From contig NZ_LQXS01000006.1 of the NCBI RefSeq assembly GCF_001586775.1, positions 62,001 through 126,000 on the forward strand: 64,000 bases of DNA, in the 5' to 3' direction. Position 1 is the first letter of the stretch; each line of letters begins with the position of its first letter. A model generated the notes under the pieces. The model saw only the letters and a program-made list of their open reading frames with translations, was not told the DNA's origin and did not search any database. Source of the DNA: Sphingobacterium populi. Its GTDB lineage: Bacteria; Bacteroidota; Bacteroidia; Sphingobacteriales; Sphingobacteriaceae. The translations under genes and the position numbers were made by a program. Shown here piece by piece: positions 27,410 to 37,877 of the stretch.

Positions 27410-29530
27410 TTATTTCTCACTCAGTCGGATATAGTCCGTCATTACCGTCAAGCTTTCATCCAATATAAAGTCAAACTCGTGCTGTGGCTGCGGCTTACCT
27501 TCTTCCCATAGTGGCATACCCAAATATTTGAGTTGCTGATTGATTCGCTCACGATTCTCTTTTTTGAATTTATCCCGTTCTGCTTGCAACTTGGTTTCGT
27601 TCAAACTTACTTTTGGAATAGAATCCTCCTCGTTGAACTTTTTGATATCCTCCAGCAGAAATCCGTATGCTGGCGACTTTTCAATACGCTTTTGGTGTTT
27701 TTCATTCAGTGTTTTATTGATGCTATTCAGATCTGCTACCTTTTTGAAAGGCGCTGCTTTGATCGAATCCCAAGGCAATGCTGCCGGCTCTGAACTTTCA
27801 CCAAATTTATCAGCAGAGAATTGAGATGGGAATGACACATCTGCTTCGACACCTCTGTGCTGTGTACTGCTTCCGCTAACTCGGTAATACATGCCCATGG
27901 TCACGTTGATTTGGCCAAACTCCGGCGCACCTGCCGGAATGTTTTCATTCTTTTTACTTTCACTCGCGTCCGATGCTTTGAGCAGCAAACGGCTCGTCGT
28001 ACTGATAAAGCGCGACATATCTAAGGCAGACTGTACCGTACCTTTACCGAAGGTCGTAGAACCTAAGATCACGCCGCGTCCATAATCCTGAATTGCACCA
28101 GCGAAGATTTCGGAAGCCGAAGCGGAGAATCTATTGACCATCACACCCAACGGACCATCCCAAGAAACTCCTGGCTCACGGTCGCTATTGATCTCTACGC
28201 GATTACGCACATCTTTAACTTGTACAACGGGACCTTGGTCAATAAACAGACCAGTTAGCTCGATCGCTTCCTGCAAGGATCCTCCGCCATTATTTCGCAA
28301 ATCGAGTACTACTGCCTGTACATCCTTTTGTTTCAATGTATCTAAGATATACCGAATATCGCGCGTGGCACTTTTATAATTTGGATCACGGCGACGCAAT
28401 GCCTCAAAGTCAATATAGAATTTCGGTAAACTGATTACTCCTACTTTGTAGTTGGCGCCATCATCTCCCTTCACATCTTTGATCTCGTATTTGGCCGAGC
28501 CTTCGGCCAATACAATTTTATCACGCGTTAGTTCAACGATTTTTGGCTGCGCTGTTAAATCTTGGCCTGCAGGGATCACGCGTAATCGCACTACTGTACC
28601 TTTTGGCCCTTTGATTTTCGACACTGCCGCATCTAATCGCCATCCTATAATATCTTCGAATTCGCCATCACCTTGCGCTACACCAATTATTCGGTCATTA
28701 ATTTTAAGTCGTTTGTCTTTAAAAGCAGGTCCGCCTGCAATGATATCCGTAATCTTAACGGTTTCGTTTTCCATCATTAGCTGCGCTCCAATACCTTCTA
28801 ATGTGTTGGACATACTCTCATTGAAGGCCTGTGCGAAGAATGGATTGTAATATGTGGTATGTGGATCAACCGCATCGGTAAGCGAACCCATCACGACTTG
28901 AAACACCTCATTGGAATCAATTTTTTTGGCCTGCGAAATCAAGTTCTTATAGCGCGAGCGCAATACATCTTTGTGTTTTTCCATGCTAGTGGTATCACTA
29001 CCAATCAACTTTAGATTTAGCAAATCATACTTCACGCGCTTGCGCCACTGGTCGTTTACTTCATCTTGCGTCTTGAACCAGCCTAGCTTCTCCCGATTGT
29101 TAATGTATTCTTCCTCTACAGTAAAATCATGCTCCACATCGACCTGAGAAAGCGCGTACTCCATGCTTTCTATATAGCGTTTTGCATATTGGTTAAACAT
29201 GTAAAACGGAGCAGACAAATCGCCATCTTTAAAATCCTGACTGATGGAATTGCGAAATTGCTCGAAATCGTCAATATCGGATTGCAAAAGGTACACCTTG
29301 CCCATATCCACGCTATTCAACAAATTTTTAAATACGATGTTGGACAGCGAGTCGCCCATGGCAACCTTCTTATAACTGATATTTTCCAATATATTTGCCA
29401 CCTCCTTGGCAATCACCTCATGCTGCGCCGATGGCTTTAAGGTTTCTTCTTGATTCAGACTAACTCTAGGTTTCGATCCACAGGCCAACACCGACACTAA
29501 CACCAACGAAACTAATAACTGTTTAAACAT
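27410..29530 (-). CDS. prc: Tail-specific protease (C-terminal processing peptidase, S41A), lipoprotein
   Basis: The product of 706 residues (from the ATG at 29530) is a periplasmic protease that degrades or trims proteins from the C-terminus. A PDZ domain (GIGAQLMMENETVKITDIIAG) precedes the S41 domain with Ser471, Asp482 and Lys496 as the likely catalytic residues, in FSASASEIFAGAIQDYGRG and TTFGKGTVQ. The C-terminal DUF3340-type region completes the Prc layout. An upstream in-frame ATG at 29557 would put nine polar residues before the lipoprotein signal LVLVSVLACG, so the inner start is chosen. Lipid attachment at that Cys is predicted. Confidence 0.93.
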   Translation of the reverse strand: MFKQLLVSLVLVSVLACGSKPRVSLNQEETLKPSAQHEVIAKEVANILENISYKKVAMGDSLSNIVFKNLLNSVDMGKVYLLQSDIDDFEQFRNSISQDFKDGDLSAPFYMFNQYAKRYIESMEYALSQVDVEHDFTVEEEYINNREKLGWFKTQDEVNDQWRKRVKYDLLNLKLIGSDTTSMEKHKDVLRSRYKNLISQAKKIDSNEVFQVVMGSLTDAVDPHTTYYNPFFAQAFNESMSNTLEGIGAQLMMENETVKITDIIAGGPAFKDKRLKINDRIIGVAQGDGEFEDIIGWRLDAAVSKIKGPKGTVVRLRVIPAGQDLTAQPKIVELTRDKIVLAEGSAKYEIKDVKGDDGANYKVGVISLPKFYIDFEALRRRDPNYKSATRDIRYILDTLKQKDVQAVVLDLRNNGGGSLQEAIELTGLFIDQGPVVQVKDVRNRVEINSDREPGVSWDGPLGVMVNRFSASASEIFAGAIQDYGRGVILGSTTFGKGTVQSALDMSRFISTTSRLLLKASDASESKKNENIPAGAPEFGQINVTMGMYYRVSGSSTQHRGVEADVSFPSQFSADKFGESSEPAALPWDSIKAAPFKKVADLNSINKTLNEKHQKRIEKSPAYGFLLEDIKKFNEEDSIPKVSLNETKLQAERDKFKKENRERINQQLKYLGMPLWEEGKPQPQHEFDFILDESLTVMTDYIRLSEK

Positions 29531-29740
29531 ATTTATTGTCTGATTTAAATGTATCATTCTAAGAATTAAAATCCGGATCTATTTCATACTTTCCGCTTCA
29601 CCAAGATAGGAAACATTTGCGATGTGTAGAGTAGATTAGTCTGTAAATTTAAAGAATTATCGACCAAGTAATTCTCTTTTTAAGATTTATTAACGAATGG
29701 CGAAGCTACAAAGCTACACACATACTTCATTCGGATATTT

Positions 29741-29770
29741 AAAAGGCTGTTCTTCTATTTTTGAACAGCC
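29741..29770 (-). terminator. Terminator of the M28 peptidase gene
   Basis: Read on the minus strand, GGCTGTTC pairs with GAACAGCC around a 10-nt loop and is followed by TTTTAAAT. It starts 12 nt past the peptidase stop. The 180 nt from here to the prc start hold no gene. Confidence 0.8.
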
Positions 29771-29781
29771 ATGTAAGCCAA

Positions 29782-31389
29782 TTAATACCCGACGCCTGTG
29801 CGTCGTGGCTGACGGATGGCAGGCCAAGCAGTTGGCTGTCCATTTCGTCCTGCAGGCATTACGCGTTGCTCACGATTGACTAATTCTGGTTCTTCTGACG
29901 CTTTGTAGGCCATCGTTGCTGTTAAAATGACATTGCTCCGCAAATCGTCGAACACCAACTTATCATAGGTGTCAAGATTGGTATGCCAAGTGATGCTAAA
30001 ATAACCCCACGATAGCGAACTTAACATAAAAGCTGGAATACCGGCCGCCACGAAAGAAGCGTGATCTGAACCGCCGCTGCCCGGATTACCTGGAAAATTA
30101 GTTTTAATTTCTTTTGTTATAGTTGTTGGGACCGCCGATAGCCAACGACCGATATAATCGTACGAATGCACAAACCCCGAACCATCGATATTCACTACTC
30201 TACCTGTACCATTATCAAGGTTAAACACAGCTTGTGTTTTTTCTACAATATCGGGATTATCAATAACGAAAGCGCGCGAACCATTCAAGCCTTGCTCTTC
30301 ACTTCCCCATAATCCAATCAAAATTGTTCGTTTCGGGTTTGGCAAGATTTTTTTGAGTACACGAGCAACTTCCATCATCGTAATTGTTCCTGTACCATTA
30401 TCTGTAGCACCAGAACCTCCTTCCCAGGAGTCCAGATGAGCGGAAAGAATTACATATTCATCTGGAAACTCAGTACCTTTTATTTCTGCAATCGTATTAA
30501 AGGAAGGTACGATGCCGAGCGATTTAGATGATGTCTCTACTTTGATTCGCGGCTTGTGTCCACGCGCTGCCAGGCGATGCAAGATGCCGTAATCTTCTAG
30601 TGAGATATCTAGCGACGGCACCATTTTAGAGCGAGCACCAAATATCTTATTTGCACCAAACTCCCATGACCAAAAGCTGGTCAGGATACCAACAGCACCG
30701 GCTTCTTCTAGAATTGATGGTAGAGAATTGGCCGAGAATCCTGTTTTAGCAATATTTTCTTCCCATGCTTTGATCAAGCTTATACGCTGATCGTTCATGC
30801 GATCGATGGACTCTGGCGTGCCATATTCCTTCCAATTATAGTCCGGTCGTCCTGTTAATTGTGGTTGCGAGATCATCACATATTTGCCTTTCACAGCTGG
30901 CAACCAGCTTCGAAAATCTAGCGAATCTTTCCACTCGGGCAGTACAATTACTTCTGCTTCTACTGCTTTGCCATTGGTGCTTGGGCTCCATGCTAATTGA
31001 GTGCCGGCCAAAGTTTTGACGCGAGGGTGTACCATATCGATGTGCGATATGCCACGTTCCCAACCATGCCATTCGCCAAACTGCTGTTTTTCGGCCTTTA
31101 TGCCCCAGCTCTGAAACTTCTCAACAGTCCAGTCATTCGCCTTAGTCATCTGCGGCGTACCCACCAAACGTGGTCCCACCACATCCAAAAGTTCAAAAGC
31201 TAAATCTTCCAGCTGCGAATTGTTATTCGCTTCATCAACAATTTGCTGAATAATTGGATCGCTGACAACGGTTTCTTGCTGCTGACGAAGTTGTTGAACT
31301 TGCCCAAAAGATGGGTTGGCTAACGAAGTTGTTGCGACCGCAATAAACAAACCGTGTATTACAAAACTGCACTCTTTAAAGCTATTCAT
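29782..31389 (-). CDS. M28-family zinc aminopeptidase with PA domain
   Basis: The 535-residue product has a signal peptide (long hydrophobic stretch ending PSFGQ near residue 30), a PA insert in the first half (VKGKYVMISQPQLTG to EAGAVGILTSFW), and the M28 catalytic domain. Metal ligands and catalytic residues are visible: His318 and Asp320 (SAHLDSWEGG), Asp330, Glu364-Glu365 (GSEEQG) and the final His in GGSDHASF. It resembles carboxypeptidase Q-like enzymes that release amino acids from peptides in the periplasm. It is transcribed alone in the same direction as its neighbours, with terminators on both sides. Confidence 0.92.
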   Translation of the reverse strand: MNSFKECSFVIHGLFIAVATTSLANPSFGQVQQLRQQQETVVSDPIIQQIVDEANNNSQLEDLAFELLDVVGPRLVGTPQMTKANDWTVEKFQSWGIKAEKQQFGEWHGWERGISHIDMVHPRVKTLAGTQLAWSPSTNGKAVEAEVIVLPEWKDSLDFRSWLPAVKGKYVMISQPQLTGRPDYNWKEYGTPESIDRMNDQRISLIKAWEENIAKTGFSANSLPSILEEAGAVGILTSFWSWEFGANKIFGARSKMVPSLDISLEDYGILHRLAARGHKPRIKVETSSKSLGIVPSFNTIAEIKGTEFPDEYVILSAHLDSWEGGSGATDNGTGTITMMEVARVLKKILPNPKRTILIGLWGSEEQGLNGSRAFVIDNPDIVEKTQAVFNLDNGTGRVVNIDGSGFVHSYDYIGRWLSAVPTTITKEIKTNFPGNPGSGGSDHASFVAAGIPAFMLSSLSWGYFSITWHTNLDTYDKLVFDDLRSNVILTATMAYKASEEPELVNREQRVMPAGRNGQPTAWPAIRQPRRTGVGY

Positions 31390-31416
31390 AATGCTAATAT
31401 TTGGGCTTAAATGAAA

Positions 31417-31446
31417 ACGAACTCATGTTTTTAATCATGAGTTCGT
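31417..31446 (-). terminator. Terminator downstream of pgi
   Basis: ACGAACTCATG (31417-31427) pairs with CATGAGTTCGT (31436-31446). On the minus strand it is followed by TTTTCATTT. It lies about 70 nt beyond the pgi stop and just ahead of the M28 gene start. Confidence 0.75.
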
Positions 31447-31512
31447 CCTAAAACTCGGAAATAGTGACCACATTTAGATCATTGTGTCCTAATTTTTACA
31501 ATATTTCTATTC

Positions 31513-33159
31513 TTAACGCCACTTTTTGAACTGATTTATCAATCCATTCGTCGAACTATCGTGCGAAGTGATGACGTCTTCGCTATTTAGCTCTGGCAAG
31601 ATCTGATTTGCCAATTGTTTACCTAATTCTACCCCCCATTGATCGAAAGAGAATATGTTCCAAATCACGCCTTGCACAAAAATCTTGTGCTCGTATAGTG
31701 CGATCAAGGCACCCAAGGTATGTGGCGTAATTTTCTTGATCAAGAATGAGTTGCTTGGACGATTACCCTCGAATACTTTAAAGGCTTTCAATTTCTCAAT
31801 CTCTGCCTCCGATTTGCCCGCCTTTTGCAATTCTGCTACGACGATATCTTCTTCCTTCCCGTTCATCAAGGCTTCTGTCTGAGCGAAGAAGTTTGATAAA
31901 AGAAGTGTGTGATGATTTCCCATCGGATTGTGTGATACCGCCGGCGCAATGAAGTCGCAAGGAATTAATTTAGTACCTTGATGAATCAGCTGATAGAAAG
32001 CATGTTGACCATTGGTGCCAGGCTCACCCCAAATAATTGGACCTGTTTCGTACTCAACACGCGCGCCGTTACGATCCACGTATTTGCCATTACTTTCCAT
32101 ATCGCCTTGCTGGAAGTAAGCCGCAAACCGATGTAAATATTGATCGTAAGGCAGGATTGCGTGGCTTTCTGACTGGAAGAAATTGTTGTACCAAACTCCT
32201 AGCAACGCTAGGATAACGGGAATATTCTCTTCAAAGTCGGTTTCTTGAAAATGAACATCAGTTTCATGCGCACCAGCTAAAAGCTCTTCAAAATGATTAA
32301 ATCCGATGCTCAATGCAATGGATAAGCCAATAGCAGACCATAATGAGTAACGGCCGCCAACCCAGTCCCAGAAAGCAAACATATTTTTAGTATCAATACC
32401 AAAGTCTGCCACGGCACTGGCATTGGTACTTAATGCCGCAAAATGTTTGGCAACGTCAGCTTGTGATGCTCCTGCGGCTAAGAACCAGTCTTTCGCCGAA
32501 TTAGCATTAGCCATAGTTTCTTGCGTAGTAAAAGTCTTCGAAGCAATCAGGAACAAGGTTGTTTCAGGATTCACTTTTTTGAGAACTTCGGCGATATGCG
32601 TCCCATCCACGTTGGATACAAAGTGCGTATCAAGATGCGTTTTGTATGGCTTTAGCGCTTCGGTTACCATAACAGGTCCAAGATCTGAACCGCCAATACC
32701 GATATTGACGACATCGGTGATCTCCTTGCCCGTAAAACCTTTCCAACTGCCCGAATGGATCTGCTCGCAGAATGCTTTCATCTGTGCCAAAACATCATTT
32801 ATCTGCGGCATAACATCTTGACCATCTACTAGCACAGGTTTATTGCTGCGATTGCGCAATGCCGTGTGCAAAACTGGCCTGCCCTCCGTCTCGTTGATGG
32901 CTTCGCCAGAAAACATCGCTTTTATGGCATCGCCCAATTTGCACTCTCGCGCCAACTGGATCAGTAATGCTTTTGTTTCATCATTGATGCGATTTTTGGA
33001 ATAATCCAATAAAATATCACCAAAGTGAATGGAGAATTTTTCAAAACGTTCAGCATCTTCTGCAAAAAGATCTTTCAATGAATGTGTATTGAGATCAATA
33101 TAGTGATCTACGAGGTATTTGTAAGAAGCCGTCTCTGTAAAGTTTATTTTTGGCAACAT
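31513..33159 (-). CDS. pgi: Glucose-6-phosphate isomerase
   Basis: The 548-residue enzyme converts glucose-6-phosphate to fructose-6-phosphate in glycolysis. The family signatures are [16 protein letters not shown] and [19 protein letters not shown]; the phosphate-binding loop [11 protein letters not shown] and SKTFTTQET are present. The frame is open back to an ATG at 33225, but the extra 22 residues are absent from the family and the product from 33159 ([10 protein letters not shown]) has exactly the usual length of about 548. It is monocistronic. Confidence 0.97.
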   Translation of the reverse strand: MLPKINFTETASYKYLVDHYIDLNTHSLKDLFAEDAERFEKFSIHFGDILLDYSKNRINDETKALLIQLARECKLGDAIKAMFSGEAINETEGRPVLHTALRNRSNKPVLVDGQDVMPQINDVLAQMKAFCEQIHSGSWKGFTGKEITDVVNIGIGGSDLGPVMVTEALKPYKTHLDTHFVSNVDGTHIAEVLKKVNPETTLFLIASKTFTTQETMANANSAKDWFLAAGASQADVAKHFAALSTNASAVADFGIDTKNMFAFWDWVGGRYSLWSAIGLSIALSIGFNHFEELLAGAHETDVHFQETDFEENIPVILALLGVWYNNFFQSESHAILPYDQYLHRFAAYFQQGDMESNGKYVDRNGARVEYETGPIIWGEPGTNGQHAFYQLIHQGTKLIPCDFIAPAVSHNPMGNHHTLLLSNFFAQTEALMNGKEEDIVVAELQKAGKSEAEIEKLKAFKVFEGNRPSNSFLIKKITPHTLGALIALYEHKIFVQGVIWNIFSFDQWGVELGKQLANQILPELNSEDVITSHDSSTNGLINQFKKWR

Positions 33160-33330
33160 ATGTCGGATAATATTAAATGTGTTTCTATTAAGATAGTTGA
33201 GATCCTCTGCCAAGAGAAATATCAACTAATATACTACGCTTATCGTGGAAAGACAAGGTGTTTTTGATATGCTTAGCAAAGTACACTAATTTACGGTCAA
33301 GCCAACTAGTCTATTTTTAGATTTCTAACT

Positions 33331-34956
33331 TTAGCGTATGCCATAAAAGCGAGCCCTACAAAAAAAGCTAACCACGAGATTATTGGCAATCCGAAGATCA
33401 AAAAATGATGACCGCCCGATAGTAGGCATCCGCCAATAAAAAAAAACGCATCCAATGGCAAGTAACCGACTGGTTGATTGATTTTTCTTATATTGTTTTT
33501 GGATATTCTTTAGTTCTTGACTTTGTACAACAATCGACAAATCCCCTTGTTCTAGCTTTTGTGCGATAACGCGCAAGTTATGGGGAGCTTGATCGAGCAG
33601 GTGATAACTTTCTTGTAGTTTTCTCATCAATTGAGATTGTATATGCTCCATAGACAATCTTTTTTTGATCATGTCATCAACGTATGGCTTGAGTTTCTCT
33701 ACAATATTCATATCCGGAAGCAACTCCCGCCCAATCCCTTCCATCAATACAATACCTCTCACCAGGAGATAAATATGGTCGGGCATGATGATGTTATTCT
33801 CATTTAAAATATTCGAAAATTTGGAGAAGAACACTTTGGTATCGATGCTGGCTAGCGAATTAGCGTTTGCCATTTCCAAGAGCGCTGATATTTCTCTTTT
33901 TAAGTTTTTTTCATTTTCAATTTCGATATGAACGGCCATCTTTTTGATGATGTAGATGATGTTATCTACATCTTTTGCAATGAAAGAACTAACAAAATCC
34001 TCCAATAGCAGCTTATCTGATGGCAACATAGTACCGACTGCGCCCAAGTCCAGAAATGTAATCTGACCTTGCGAGTTAACCAGTATATTGCCTGGATGCG
34101 GATCGGCATGGAAAAATCCATGATAAAGGATTTGTGTCAAGAAAGCATCCAAGCCTCGATCCACTATCGTATTTACGCTCAACCCAAAGGATTTTATTTT
34201 TTCCACATCGTTGATTTTAACACCTGAAATCCGAGAGATACACAGCAGATTGTCGTTACTGTAATCTTCGTAAACTTTCATGCATTTGATGTGTTCACTA
34301 CCGCGAAAATTTTGAGCAAACTGTTGAATATTTTTAGTTTCGTTAATAAAAGAAACTTCTTCCATCAGTGTTTTTTTGAACGCGTGTAAGATATACTCTA
34401 AATTGATCTTGCGAATACTGTCGAAGTAATTAGATAAAAAGTGGACAATATCTTTTAGTATCAACAAATCTGAATCTATCGTTTCCTTAATGTGTGGGCG
34501 TTTCACTTTCAAAATAACTTGATCTCCATTCCTTAGCGATGCTTCGTATACCTGTGCAATAGAAGCAGAAGCTATTGGTGTATCACGAACTTCGGTAAAA
34601 TGATCGTTTACATCAATTCCCAATTCGTCCTCTAGATAAGTGCGAATATCCAATTCTTGCGTAGGGACACGGTCTTGCAGTTTTTTAAGCTCGACAATCA
34701 ATTCTTTTGGCAACAAATCTTCCCTTGAGGAAAGCGTCTGACCAAATTTAACGAATGTAGGCCCTAATTCTTCGATCGCGAGGCGAATGCGCTTATAAGG
34801 CGACGCCAATTCACTTGTTTCAGATGATAATTCGTCCGACGCTGCCGAAGAGCTGTACTTTCCTCGTAAATCTTGAAACCCATATTTTGCCAAAATTTGC
34901 GTCAATCTGACGGTACGTTTAATTTTTAAAGATTGATTTCTAAATGGAGTTTCCAT
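33331..34956 (-). CDS. ABC1/UbiB-family atypical kinase, 3' end frameshifted at a homopolymer
   Basis: The 541-residue frame shows the UbiB set: KFGQTLSSREDLLP (the KxGQ motif), SIASASIAQVYEA, ILKVKRP (nucleotide-binding Lys), HADPHPGNI and FLDLGAVG. Such atypical kinases support quinone or isoprenoid-lipid metabolism at the membrane. The last 40 residues in this frame (YWRMPTIGRSSFFDLRIANN...) are not UbiB-like. If one T is removed from the run of nine T (33446-33438 on the minus strand), the frame continues with FFIGGCLLSGG and IISWLAFFVGLAFMAYA to a stop at 33306, giving the normal membrane tail and 549 residues. Either a sequencing error or slippage explains this. Confidence 0.9.
   Translation of the reverse strand: METPFRNQSLKIKRTVRLTQILAKYGFQDLRGKYSSSAASDELSSETSELASPYKRIRLAIEELGPTFVKFGQTLSSREDLLPKELIVELKKLQDRVPTQELDIRTYLEDELGIDVNDHFTEVRDTPIASASIAQVYEASLRNGDQVILKVKRPHIKETIDSDLLILKDIVHFLSNYFDSIRKINLEYILHAFKKTLMEEVSFINETKNIQQFAQNFRGSEHIKCMKVYEDYSNDNLLCISRISGVKINDVEKIKSFGLSVNTIVDRGLDAFLTQILYHGFFHADPHPGNILVNSQGQITFLDLGAVGTMLPSDKLLLEDFVSSFIAKDVDNIIYIIKKMAVHIEIENEKNLKREISALLEMANANSLASIDTKVFFSKFSNILNENNIIMPDHIYLLVRGIVLMEGIGRELLPDMNIVEKLKPYVDDMIKKRLSMEHIQSQLMRKLQESYHLLDQAPHNLRVIAQKLEQGDLSIVVQSQELKNIQKQYKKNQSTSRLLAIGCVFFYWRMPTIGRSSFFDLRIANNLVVSFFCRARFYGIR
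33438..33446 (-). other. Nine-T homopolymer and apparent frameshift in the UbiB-family gene
   Basis: A run of nine A on the plus strand (nine T in the coding strand). Reading eight T restores a two-helix hydrophobic C-terminus. It is either a one-base indel in the assembly, a real disrupting change, or a slippery site for variable expression. Confidence 0.8.
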
Positions 34957-35110
34957 GCTTGCCGACTTTTAACGTTCAGTTAAAGTTAATTAATACTTCG
35001 TACATCTATTCGGTTTATGTCGGCAAGAATTAGTGTATTGCTGTAAATTGACATACTTAATTCGACCTTTAAAAGGAGAAAACGTGCCAGCAATTGTTAC
35101 TTTTGTGATT

Positions 35111-36197
35111 ATGACAAAAGAACAAATCCAAGACTTGAGGGATCGTGTAACATCCCTGAGGAGGCATCTTTGACATCGATGTCCGAAAAAAATCAGTAGA
35201 AGAAGAGACAGAAATTACGCTACGGCCAGACTTCTGGGACGATAGTAAAGCAGCCGAAAAGGTGCTTTTGTCGATCAAAAACACGAAAGTGTGGACAGAT
35301 CAATTTGACGAAGTATCTGCCGCGGTAGATGATACGGCGGTAATGTACGATTTTTTCCAAAGTGGTGATGCTAGCGAGCAGGAGCTAGATGAATTGTATC
35401 AAATAGCACTGGAAAGTGTCGCTGAACTGGAGTTTAAAAACATGCTTAGTGCTGAAGAAGATCAGTTAGATGCGATCTTACAAATCACGGCTGGAGCAGG
35501 CGGAACAGAAAGTTGCGACTGGGCAGCCATGCTCATGCGCATGTATATCATGTGGGGCGAAAAACATGGCTGCAAAGTCACTGAACAAGATTATCAAGCA
35601 GGTGATGTAGCCGGTATCAAATCAGTAACTCTGCAATTTTCAGGCAATTTTGCATATGGTTACTTAAAAGGTGAGAATGGAGTTCATCGCTTGGTGCGCA
35701 TCTCTCCGTTTGATTCCAACGCCAAACGACATACTTCCTTTGCCTCGGTATATGTATATCCTTTGGTGGACGATAATATTGAGATCGATGTAAAAGATTC
35801 CGAAATAGAATGGGATACTTTTCGTGCGGGCGGTGCTGGCGGACAGAATGTGAACAAGGTAGAAACTGCGGTGCGCCTACATCACAAACCTACGGGTATC
35901 ATTATCAAAAATCAGGAAACGCGCTCGCAATTACAGAATAAAGAGAATGCTCTTCGCTTGCTAAAATCGCAATTGTACGAGATCGAGATGCGAAAACGCC
36001 AAGAAGCTAGCGCTGCCATTGAAGGCTCAAAAAAGAAAATAGAATGGGGCTCGCAGATACGTAATTATGTATTACATCCTTACAAATTGATCAAAGATCT
36101 ACGCACTAGCGTCGAAACATCTAATACGCAAGCCGTATTAGACGGTGATCTCGATCCATTCCTAAAGGCTTACTTAATGGAATTTGGCGGCTCCTAA
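35111..36197 (+). CDS. prfB: Peptide chain release factor 2, with +1 programmed frameshift
   Basis: The gene is read in two frames. The first 20 codons from ATG 35111 ([16 protein letters not shown]...) end at an in-frame TGA (35171-35173). A +1 shift at CTT-T continues as [12 protein letters not shown] to the stop at 36197, giving 361 residues. The later frame holds SPF at 198-200, which reads the UGA stop codon, and GGQ at 243-245. Low RF2 lets the ribosome pause at the TGA and shift, so the protein controls its own level. An ATG at 35262 is inside the second frame and is not the true start. A GTG at 35084, behind AAGGAG, is an alternative first-frame start. Confidence 0.96.
35159..35174 (+). 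promoter_or_regulatory. prfB +1 recoding signal
   Basis: AGGAGG (35159-35164), three bases, then CTT TGA C (35168-35174): the same order and spacing as the classical bacterial prfB site (AGGGGG, three bases, CTTTGAC). The SD-like hexamer is internal and pairs with the 16S tail to push the ribosome forward. Confidence 0.95.
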
Positions 36198-36217
36198 CTT
36201 CTGCTCTTGTTCCTATC

Positions 36218-36250
36218 AAATATGCCCAAGCGCTGGGCTTGGGCATATTT
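36218..36250. terminator. Terminator between prfB and the ABC-F gene
   Basis: AAATATGCCCAAG (36218-36230) pairs with CTTGGGCATATTT (36238-36250) around a 7-nt loop. Both genes converge on it. Confidence 0.85.
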
Positions 36251-36269
36251 CACCTTTGGAGATGCTTAT

Positions 36270-37877
36270 TTAAGAACCATTAAGGCATAGCATTAGTGTT
36301 TTCGTAAGTGCCAATTCACCAACAAACGATGCATCGTGCGATACCACTATCAACGTACCTTTATAATCGCGAATGGCATCAGTTAAAATTTCAAGACTAA
36401 AGAGATCTAGATTATTGGTTGGTTCGTCCAATACCAATACATCTGGAGCTTCTTGCCGAATCGCCATCTTACAAAGAAGCAAACGCATGCATTCGCCTCC
36501 GCTCAACACTTGGCCAGGTTTGTCCCAATCGTACTCATAAAACAGGTGCCTGGCTAAAAGCGTCTTGACCTCGTGCTGCTCTAAGCCATGCAAATTACTT
36601 TCTTGTGCTTGTTCCAGCACGCTTTCAGTGGGATTAATAGCGGTATAATCTTGATCCAAATATAAAATGCTGCTTTCTGCTCGATATACTTGCCCGCCAT
36701 TCGGCTCTAACCTGCCCAAAAATAGCTTTAACAAAGTCGATTTTCCAGATCCATTGAGCCCGATAATATGTACACGATCTCCACTTGTGATGCGAAAGTC
36801 AATGCCTGGCTCCGTCCAAAGCGGTACGTCATTATACCGCAATTGCAACTGCTTCGCTTCGAAAAGCAGTTTACCCTTATGTACTTTAGCAGGGTCAAAA
36901 ACTACTTTGATAGCAGAATTATCCACTCGATCTGTTCGCAAATCTTTCAATGAGCTTTGTAAACGATCAATTTTATCAGCATGTACCTCTTTGGTTTTTG
37001 ACGTACTCTGTTCCGCCTTATTTCGCAATGTATTCATCATAATGCGAGCAACGCCTGCCCGCTCCTGTTTTTGCTGCCCTCGCGCGTCGCTACGCTGCTG
37101 ACGCTCCAGCGTTTTTCTTTGCACCAGTTTTGCTTTACGTAGCTCTTTTTGCTGTTGCTCGATCTGTTGTTGCAACATTTCTGCTTGGGCATCGCGTTGC
37201 GCGCGATAATGTGCATAGTTTCCAGTATAATTGGTTAGCTTCCCTGCATCGAGGTCGATGATTCGCTCCATTTGGTTCAGCAGCATACGATCGTGACTAA
37301 TGATCGCCCAGCAGCTGTTAGATCTTTTCACTTCAAGATACAGCTGTTCGCGTGCCCACTGATCTAAATGATTTGTAGGTTCGTCAAGCAAGATCAAGTC
37401 GGGCTTACCTATTGCTATACCTGCCAGAAAAATCTTTGTTTTTTCTCCGCCACTTAGCCGATGCATTGGAGCATCTAAGATATCGGGCGATAGCTTCCAG
37501 CGTATCAGTGCATGTACGGCTTGCTCTTCGATAGTCCAATCATCTTGCAAAACATCATAATGTTTTTCGGAGGCGCTACCAGCCAGTATAGCGCGCAAAG
37601 CATTGATTTTGGCATCTACTCCTAAGGCCTGTGCGACCGTCATCTGGTCGAATTGCCCAAAGTTTTGAGGAACGATATAGATTTCATTTGCGGTACAAAT
37701 AATCTGCCCTTCTTGAGGCGTGATTGTTCCAGTGATTAAGCGAAATAGCGAGGATTTACCAGCTCCATTTCTGCCAACGATACCTATTTTTTGTCGAGAT
37801 TGTAAAGTGAGATTTGCTGCCGATAGCAGCATACTGCCATTCGGCAGGATATAAGTGATATTCTGTAATTCGAGCAT
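36270..37877 (-). CDS. ABC-F family ATPase
   Basis: The 535-residue soluble protein carries two ABC cassettes in tandem with no membrane segment: first Walker A GRNGAGKSS and signature LSGGEKTK, then Walker A GLNGSGKST and LSGGECMR, with LLDEPTNHLD and VLDEPTNNLD Walker B/D-loop motifs. Between them lies a basic coiled linker (QQQKELRKAKLVQRKTLERQ), the part that reaches into the ribosome in this family. ABC-F proteins act on translation; some protect ribosomes from antibiotics. Nothing here decides between a housekeeping and a resistance role. Confidence 0.9.
   Translation of the reverse strand: MLELQNITYILPNGSMLLSAANLTLQSRQKIGIVGRNGAGKSSLFRLITGTITPQEGQIICTANEIYIVPQNFGQFDQMTVAQALGVDAKINALRAILAGSASEKHYDVLQDDWTIEEQAVHALIRWKLSPDILDAPMHRLSGGEKTKIFLAGIAIGKPDLILLDEPTNHLDQWAREQLYLEVKRSNSCWAIISHDRMLLNQMERIIDLDAGKLTNYTGNYAHYRAQRDAQAEMLQQQIEQQQKELRKAKLVQRKTLERQQRSDARGQQKQERAGVARIMMNTLRNKAEQSTSKTKEVHADKIDRLQSSLKDLRTDRVDNSAIKVVFDPAKVHKGKLLFEAKQLQLRYNDVPLWTEPGIDFRITSGDRVHIIGLNGSGKSTLLKLFLGRLEPNGGQVYRAESSILYLDQDYTAINPTESVLEQAQESNLHGLEQHEVKTLLARHLFYEYDWDKPGQVLSGGECMRLLLCKMAIRQEAPDVLVLDEPTNNLDLFSLEILTDAIRDYKGTLIVVSHDASFVGELALTKTLMLCLNGS

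Noticed and set aside
35262-36197. prfB starting at the ATG at 35262
   Set aside because: The upstream recoding site and the 20-codon first frame show that this is only the second part of the gene.
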